Below are positions 59,305-64,000 of a DNA stretch of 64,000 nucleotides, piece by piece. The stretch covers positions 2,542,001 through 2,606,000 of the forward strand of contig NZ_CP128360.1 of NCBI RefSeq assembly GCF_030345095.1, given 5' to 3'. The DNA comes from Solwaraspora sp. WMMA2056. Lineage in GTDB: Bacteria > Actinomycetota > Actinomycetes > Mycobacteriales > Micromonosporaceae. A program made the translations under genes and the position numbers. The notes beneath the pieces are model-generated. The model did not search any database and was not told the origin of the DNA. It was given only the letters and a program-made list of their open reading frames with translations. Each line of letters opens with the position of its first letter. Within the stretch, counting starts at the first letter, position 1.

Positions 59305-60266
59305 CGTCCACCGCCTTCGTAGCCGGCCCGGATACGGGGGTTGAGCACCCCGTACAGCAGGTCGATCAGCAGATTGATCAGCACGAACACGGTCGCGACG
59401 AACAGCAGTACGCCGATCACGATCGGGTAGTCGCGGCTGTCGAACGAGTCGATCAGCAGGCTGCCCAGCCCGGGGATGCCGAACACGGTCTCCACCACCA
59501 CGGAGCCGCCGAGCAGCGAACCCGCGATCACCCCGAGGACGGTGACGACCGGCAGCAGCGCGTTGCGCAGCGCGTCGTACCAGGTGACCACCCAGCCACT
59601 GACCCCGTACGCGCGGGCGGCGGAGACGTAGTCCTGGGCCAGCACCTCGATCAGGCTGGCCCGGCACATCCGGGCGACGAGCGCGATCGGCGGCGCGGCG
59701 AGGGCGAACGCCGGCAACAGACTGTGCTGCAGACTGGCCACCGGATCGTCGGTGAACCGGACGAACCCGCTGTAGGGCATGACGTTGGTCAGGTACCAGC
59801 CGAACAGCAGCACGAAACCGATGCCGATCACGAAGCCCGGCACCGACATGCCGATCAGCGAGACGGCCCGGACGGCGTGGTCGACGACGCTGTCGCGCCA
59901 GACGGCGGCGGCGACGCCGAGCGGGATGCCGATGGCGATGGTCAGGACCAGCGCCACCAGGGCGATCTGGGCGGTGACCGGCAACCGGTTGGCGATCAGT
60001 TCGGTGACCGGTGCCCCGGAGGCGTAGCTGGTGCCGAGGTCGCCACGCAGCAGGTCGCCGAGCCAGGAGAAGTACTGCACGACGACGCTGCGGTCCAGGC
60101 CGAGCTGGCGGCGCATCGCTTCGACGGCCTCCGGTGTGGCTTCCAGGCCGACCCGTAGCCGGGCCGGGTCGCCGGGGGCGAACCGGAGCAGTCCGAAGGA
60201 GAGCACGCTCACCATCAGCAGCACCGGCACGGACACGGCCAGCCGCGCGCCGATCAGTCTGAGCAC
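59301..60266 (-). CDS. ABC transporter permease, DppB-type
   Basis: This 321-residue permease begins with a helix and the signature FGLLRFAPGDP, and ends with about six helices. DLGTSYASGAPV and the EAA-type loop QDYVSAARAYGVSGW match DppB/OppB. The GTG 60266 start has GGTGGTGA upstream. It is 32 bp after the LLM oxidoreductase gene. Confidence 0.93.
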   Translation of the reverse strand: MLRLIGARLAVSVPVLLMVSVLSFGLLRFAPGDPARLRVGLEATPEAVEAMRRQLGLDRSVVVQYFSWLGDLLRGDLGTSYASGAPVTELIANRLPVTAQIALVALVLTIAIGIPLGVAAAVWRDSVVDHAVRAVSLIGMSVPGFVIGIGFVLLFGWYLTNVMPYSGFVRFTDDPVASLQHSLLPAFALAAPPIALVARMCRASLIEVLAQDYVSAARAYGVSGWVVTWYDALRNALLPVVTVLGVIAGSLLGGSVVVETVFGIPGLGSLLIDSFDSRDYPIVIGVLLFVATVFVLINLLIDLLYGVLNPRIRAGYEGGGR

Positions 60267-60298
60267 GACGTCACCACCCTTCCTTCTCCGCCACCGGG

Positions 60299-61267
60299 TC
60301 AGCCGGCGACGTCGGCGGCGAACTCGGCGTAGGCGCGGGCCGGGTCACCGTCGCCCTGGGGGTCGAGCACCGAGGCGGGGGAGAGGATCGGGACGTCGAC
60401 GCCGGCCTCGCGGAACGCGGCGACCCGTTCCCGTACGTAGGACCGGGGGCCGGCGATCGCGACCTGGTCGATGCCGGCGTCGCTGATGCTGCCGTCGGGC
60501 AGGATCTCGACTCCGCTGGCCTGGTACAGCGCCCGGTAGAACGGGAAGCGGGTGTAGCGCGACACGAACGGCCGGATGATGTCGCGGGCGCGGTCCCGGG
60601 ACTCGTCGACGATGACGTTGACGATCGCGTAGACCTTCGCCCGGGGCGCGTCCGCCGGGCGGTTCGCGGCGAGCAGCGCGGCGACGTCCGACGCCCGCGA
60701 GGCCGAGGCGTGGCTGAGCACCACCCCGTCGGCGGCGGATCCGGCGAGCTTGCACATCGGGTCGCCGAGCGCACCCAGGATCAGCGGTACGTCGGCGGCC
60801 TCCCGATGTCCCCATGGCAGCGGTAGCCCGGTCACCTGGAAACTGGGGTTGCGGACCTGGATCGGCGCGCCACCGGAGGTCAGGCAGGCGCGGAGTACCT
60901 CGACGTAGCGCCGCAGGTAGGTCAGCGGCCGGTCCATGTCCAGCCCGAGGCCGGCGACGTTGACCTCCTGGTGACCGGTGCCGAGGCCGAGCACGAACCG
61001 TCCACCGGTGAGGTCGGCGACGTTGGCCACCGCCATCGCCATCTCGTACGGGTGGTGGAAGTAGACGTTGGACACAGCGGTGCCGAGGGTGATCTCCGGC
61101 CCGACGACGCTGGTCAGCGCGGCGGCGGTGGAGAAGATCTCGCTGTAGGTCTCGGTGAGGAAGAGATGGTCGAACGGGCCGCCGGCGAGTTCGGCGCTGA
61201 TCCGCACCAGGTCTCGGGGACCCCGGTGCCGGGGGTAGTAGAAGATCGTCCCGAGGTCTGCGGTCAT
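60299..61267 (-). CDS. LLM-class F420-dependent oxidoreductase
   Basis: This 322-residue TIM-barrel protein begins MTADLGTIFYYPRH. GPFDHLFLTETYSE, GPEITLGTAVSNVYFHHPYEMA and GGRFVLGLGTGHQEVN are all canonical LLM segments. ATG 61267 follows GAGAGG; the longer start at 61312 is rejected. It lies between the binding protein and the permeases in the operon, so it very likely acts on the imported molecule. F420 use is inferred from the actinobacterial context. Confidence 0.9.
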   Translation of the reverse strand: MTADLGTIFYYPRHRGPRDLVRISAELAGGPFDHLFLTETYSEIFSTAAALTSVVGPEITLGTAVSNVYFHHPYEMAMAVANVADLTGGRFVLGLGTGHQEVNVAGLGLDMDRPLTYLRRYVEVLRACLTSGGAPIQVRNPSFQVTGLPLPWGHREAADVPLILGALGDPMCKLAGSAADGVVLSHASASRASDVAALLAANRPADAPRAKVYAIVNVIVDESRDRARDIIRPFVSRYTRFPFYRALYQASGVEILPDGSISDAGIDQVAIAGPRSYVRERVAAFREAGVDVPILSPASVLDPQGDGDPARAYAEFAADVAG

Positions 61268-61311
61268 GGTCGCCTCTCGTCCGTGGAGGGGTTGTCGATG
61301 CGTACGGGTCA

Positions 61312-61350
61312 CCTGGTGGGTCCGCCGGTGCCGCTGGCGGACCCACCAGG
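61312..61350 (-). promoter_or_regulatory. Intercistronic 15-bp perfect stem-loop after the binding-protein gene
   Basis: CCTGGTGGGTCCGCC (61312-61326) pairs perfectly with GGCGGACCCACCAGG (61336-61350) around a 9-base loop, starting 9 bp downstream of the binding-protein stop codon. It probably reduces read-through or stabilises the binding-protein mRNA so that it is made in excess over the rest of the operon. Confidence 0.78.
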
Positions 61351-61358
61351 GTCGGCGG

Positions 61359-62957
61359 TCAGCCGAGCCCGATCTCCGGCACGTTGTGCAGCCAGGCCAG
61401 GTTCGACGGCGTGTAGTTGGTCAGGTCCTTCGAGAAACCCTCGGTGTACTGGGCGCTGACCAGCTGGATCTGGCCGAGGGTGACCAGGTCGTACTCCTGG
61501 ACGGCCCGCCATGCGGCGGCCGACGCGTCACCGGCCGGCGTCTGCTGGGCGGTGGTGAGCAGTTCGTCCATCGTGGGGTCGCTGAACCGGTTCCAGTTCG
61601 GTACGGACGTCGAGTGCAGGCCGATCGCCGGGTAGTCGGGGGCGAATCCGGCGGTGACACTCACCGGTGCCGTGGTGAGCAGCAGGTCGTACTCCTGGTC
61701 GAGCAGCCGGGGCACCATGGCACCGAACTCCATCGGCTCGATCTCCACCTCGATGCCGACCTTGGCCAGGCTGGACTGGATGATCGCCGCCGCGTCGACC
61801 AGCGCGGGCAGATTGTTGACCACGAAGTTCAGCGGCTCGGTGGGCGCTGTGGTGGCGTCGTCGAGGTGGCCCTGCGCCTGGGCCGTGTCGGCGCCGTCGC
61901 CGTAGAAGTTGCCGAGCTCCTCGTCGTGGTAGCGGGAACCGTACGACAGGTAGGTGGAGGCGGACCGGGCGGCGCCGTCGTAGACGGTGTCGATGATCGC
62001 CTTGCGGTCGACCGCCCAGGCGATGGCCTGGCGTACCTCGGCGTCCGCGGTCGGCCGTCCGGCCTGCATGTTCGGGTACAGGTAGACCCGGGTCACGTTG
62101 CCGGTGGCGATCTCGGCCTGCTGACCGGAGTCACGGACCAGGTCGAGCAGGGCCGGGGCGAGTTCCGGGGCGATGTGGCTGGTGCCGTTGCGCAGGTTCG
62201 CCACCCGTGTGGTGTCCTCCGGTACGACGTGGAACTCGACGGCCTCCAGAGCGGGTGCGTCGCCGTAGTACGTCTCGTTGCGTACCAGGCGGATCTTCTC
62301 GCCGGCCTGCCAGGACTCGAACGAGAACGGTCCGGTGCCCACCATCTCCCGGGAGAGGTTGTCGTTGGGCTGGTAGCCGGCGGCGGCCGAGACGATCGGC
62401 ACCATCGCGAGCTTCTCCGGGAAGTACGTGTACGGGTTCTTCAGGGTGAAGGCGACCGTCTGGTCGTCGGTCTTGGCGACCTCGGCCACGGCGGAGACCG
62501 CCGACGCCCACACCGAGGCGTTGTCGGTGTTGCGGACCTGCTCGAAGGTGAAGATCACATCGTCGGCGGTGAACGCCTCGCCGCCGTGCCAGGTGACGTC
62601 GTCGCGCAGACTGACCGTGTAGGTCAGGCCGTCGTCGCTGACTTCGGGCAGCTGCGCGGCCAGTTGCGGTTCGACCTCGGTGGTCTGCTCGTTCCAGTCG
62701 TAGAGGCTGTCGTAGACCATGCGGTAGACCCGCTGGGCCGGGGTGTCGTTGAGCGACAACGGGTCGAGCGTGCTCGGTTCGGAGAGAACGTCGATGCGCA
62801 GGGTGGTGATCTCGGCCGTGGTCTCGGCCTGGTCGTCGCCCGAGCCGCAGGCGGCGAGGACGAGACTGCCGGCGGTCAGCGTGGCGAGTACGGCGGCTCT
62901 GCCGCCGCCGTGCCATCTGGGGCGTCGCCGGTTTCCGGCGCGTCCAGCCTGAATCAT
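61359..62957 (-). CDS. Peptide/nickel-type substrate-binding lipoprotein (SBP family 5)
   Basis: This 532-residue lipoprotein has signal residues 1-37 ending in lipobox LAAC. The family-5 signature region, EPSTLDPLSLNDTPAQRVYRMVYDSLYDWN, starts the mature domain, with DDVTWHGGEAFTADDVIFTFEQ further on. It captures the operon's substrate, which could be a peptide or another amphipathic molecule. ATG 62957 has AGGAG 8 bp upstream, so the TTG 62987 start is rejected. A 160-bp gap upstream probably holds the operon promoter. Confidence 0.93.
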   Translation of the reverse strand: MIQAGRAGNRRRPRWHGGGRAAVLATLTAGSLVLAACGSGDDQAETTAEITTLRIDVLSEPSTLDPLSLNDTPAQRVYRMVYDSLYDWNEQTTEVEPQLAAQLPEVSDDGLTYTVSLRDDVTWHGGEAFTADDVIFTFEQVRNTDNASVWASAVSAVAEVAKTDDQTVAFTLKNPYTYFPEKLAMVPIVSAAAGYQPNDNLSREMVGTGPFSFESWQAGEKIRLVRNETYYGDAPALEAVEFHVVPEDTTRVANLRNGTSHIAPELAPALLDLVRDSGQQAEIATGNVTRVYLYPNMQAGRPTADAEVRQAIAWAVDRKAIIDTVYDGAARSASTYLSYGSRYHDEELGNFYGDGADTAQAQGHLDDATTAPTEPLNFVVNNLPALVDAAAIIQSSLAKVGIEVEIEPMEFGAMVPRLLDQEYDLLLTTAPVSVTAGFAPDYPAIGLHSTSVPNWNRFSDPTMDELLTTAQQTPAGDASAAAWRAVQEYDLVTLGQIQLVSAQYTEGFSKDLTNYTPSNLAWLHNVPEIGLG

Positions 62958-63117
62958 CGCAAGACTCCTGTCGATTATCTTCGCCAAGAAAAGGCGGACA
63001 AATGTTGGAACGTCGGTGAGGAACGGGTTCGACAGTGCTGAGAAATCCCGTAGCGCGGAGACGGTCGGTCGATCCGTGCGGTACGGGTCGGTCAGGAACC
63101 CTGCTCTGTGGGTCGGG

Positions 63118-63465
63118 TCAGGGCTGTCGGGTAAAGCCGACGGTAACGGGCGGGTCGGTGACGATCCGGGTGTCCAGGAATTCCCACCACTCGTCCTGGC
63201 TGACCCTTTCGTGCTCCCAGGACGTGTCGCTTTTCAGGGTGGCCAACGCGGCGCGGTACTCGCCCCATGCAGCCTCGTTCCGGAAAGCCGCCCAGTTCTC
63301 GATGACGTAGACGTCGCCGATCACGCTGTAGTACCAGCGGACGGATTCCACCATTGGCAGGTCGTCGTAGAAGAATCGTTCCCGCTGTTCCAGCCAGGAC
63401 CAGAACTCGGCCATGTGCTGCCGGGCCCGCGCGGACAGCTTCATTCGGTAGACCAGGTAGATCAT
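63118..63465 (-). CDS. Small dimeric alpha/beta-barrel (NIPSNAP/EthD-like) protein
   Basis: This 115-residue protein starts MIYLVYRMKLSARARQHMAEFW and has alternating strand-helix order, with aromatic-rich VRWYYSVIGDVYVIENW, typical of the ferredoxin-like dimeric barrels (NIPSNAP, EthD, ABM). Such folds include small monooxygenases and lyases. It starts 4 bp after the upstream His-rich gene, so both are one transcript, separated from the binding-protein gene by 160 bp. Confidence 0.65.
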   Translation of the reverse strand: MIYLVYRMKLSARARQHMAEFWSWLEQRERFFYDDLPMVESVRWYYSVIGDVYVIENWAAFRNEAAWGEYRAALATLKSDTSWEHERVSQDEWWEFLDTRIVTDPPVTVGFTRQP

Positions 63466-63469
63466 CGGT

Positions 63470-64000
63470 TCACATCCCGTCGCCGTCCCACCGGCCCCGG
63501 GAGCGGCTGCGCACCGGCAGGCTCGACAGGATCGGTCCGGGGATCGGATCGCCAGCGGTCCATTTGCGGCCGGCTCCCCAGTTGTGGGCGTGCTCGCCGG
63601 TCCGCTCGTCGGGGTGGGCCAGGCTGTCGTGCGGCGCGCCCCAGTCCGCCGCCGGCGGCTCCGGACGGTCGTGGCTGTGGTCGTGGTCGTGCCCGTGGCC
63701 GTGGTCGTGCCCGTGGCTGTGGTCGTGGCTGTGCCCGCCGGTCGGCCCGTGACCGCCCTGCAGGTTGGCCGCGTCCAGCGCCTTCGCGATCGCGATCATC
63801 GACGGGTCGGGGCCGAGGCCGTGCGGGACGAACGGGTCGTCCGGCGCACCCTGCTCGTTCTGGAACTTCCACGCCTGCTGCAACCTGTCCAGGTCCGGAG
63901 CGGTACGCCAGGGCTGGGCCAGATCGTGGCTCGACTGCGACCAGCGCAGTGGCCGGTCGGTGCCTTCCGGGCCGTAGTTGATCCCTTCACCGCCCCAGCG
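63470..64000 (-). CDS. Histidine-rich protein of unknown function (partial, runs off the right edge)
   Basis: The open frame continues past 64000, so the N-terminus is missing. The visible C-terminal 176 residues include RPLRWSQSSHDLAQPWRTAPDLDR and FQNEQGAPDDPFVPHGLG. A roughly 22-residue His/Asp/Gly stretch built of HDH and GHD units (GGHSHDHSHGHDHGHGHD) is a likely divalent-metal reservoir or site. The C-terminal end is basic. I do not recognise the family. Its position just ahead of the NIPSNAP-like gene suggests involvement in the oxidative pathway, possibly as a metal chaperone or a metalloenzyme. Confidence 0.6.
   Translation of the reverse strand, partial: RWGGEGINYGPEGTDRPLRWSQSSHDLAQPWRTAPDLDRLQQAWKFQNEQGAPDDPFVPHGLGPDPSMIAIAKALDAANLQGGHGPTGGHSHDHSHGHDHGHGHDHDHSHDRPEPPAADWGAPHDSLAHPDERTGEHAHNWGAGRKWTAGDPIPGPILSSLPVRSRSRGRWDGDGM

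Noticed and set aside
57511-59322. 603-residue plus-strand frame
   Set aside because: Antisense of the alcohol dehydrogenase and DppC-type genes, which have clear motifs and overlapping starts.

Overview
The window comes from a very GC-rich actinobacterium, most likely a Micromonosporaceae member (Micromonospora or a relative). This is an inference from strong third-position GC bias, frequent GTG and TTG starts, many 4-bp ATGA/GTGA gene overlaps, a large 180-kDa-type NAD-glutamate dehydrogenase, a DinB-fold protein of the mycothiol-transferase type, two LLM-family (F420/flavin) oxidoreductases and SigE-family sigma/FtsX-domain pairing. No database search was possible.

Left part (1-24 kb). 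A leftward cassette encodes a small Cys-rich protein, a TrpD-like phosphoribosyltransferase and a TrpRS-like protein cut by the window edge. It is followed by a Nudix hydrolase and an XRE regulator. Housekeeping-type genes follow: a MecA_N-type penicillin-binding protein, the giant glutamate dehydrogenase, a GNAT enzyme, an SCP2-domain protein coupled to a glycogen debranching enzyme, an LLM oxidoreductase, a secreted trypsin-fold protease with FG-GAP/VCBS repeats, and a potassium module (Kv-like channel divergent from a KtrB/TrkH channel and its KtrA/TrkA gate). Next come a phospholipid-methyltransferase-like protein, a DinB protein, a nucleotidyltransferase-like/methyltransferase fusion and a GNAT enzyme.

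Middle part (24-45.6 kb). This holds BluB, a thioredoxin-reductase-like/methyltransferase fusion behind a perfect palindrome, a large secreted metalloprotease, an LTA-synthase-like membrane sulfatase, an FtsX-domain membrane protein coupled to a SigE sigma factor, and a histidine kinase/response regulator pair. A small membrane protein and a frameshifted FtsX-type ABC permease follow. A complete leftward sugar operon comes next: LacI regulator, binding protein, two permeases and a GH31 alpha-xylosidase-like enzyme.

Accessory patch (45.8-49.8 kb). This has locally lower GC and contains a DarT-DarG DNA ADP-ribosylation toxin-antitoxin pair, tRNA-Arg(ACG) with an A1-C72 mismatch, tRNA-Leu(CAG), a small conserved hypothetical gene, a Phd/YefM-PIN toxin-antitoxin pair with an operator across its start codon, and tRNA-Arg(TCT).

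Right part (49.9-64 kb). An alpha/beta hydrolase and a membrane protein precede a long leftward operon. That operon interleaves a peptide/nickel-type ABC importer (binding protein, two permeases, two ATPases) with an LLM oxidoreductase, a zinc alcohol dehydrogenase, a two-domain VOC protein, an MFS exporter and two small beta/NTF2-like proteins. It looks like an uptake-and-conversion pathway for an unknown small molecule. A NIPSNAP/EthD-like protein and a His-rich protein lie upstream.

A cross-cutting observation is that short direct repeats begin at, and include, the stop codon of several unrelated genes (ktrA, the response regulator, the sulfatase, the membrane protein at 51.8 kb, and weakly the debranching enzyme). 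No feature class I know of explains this.
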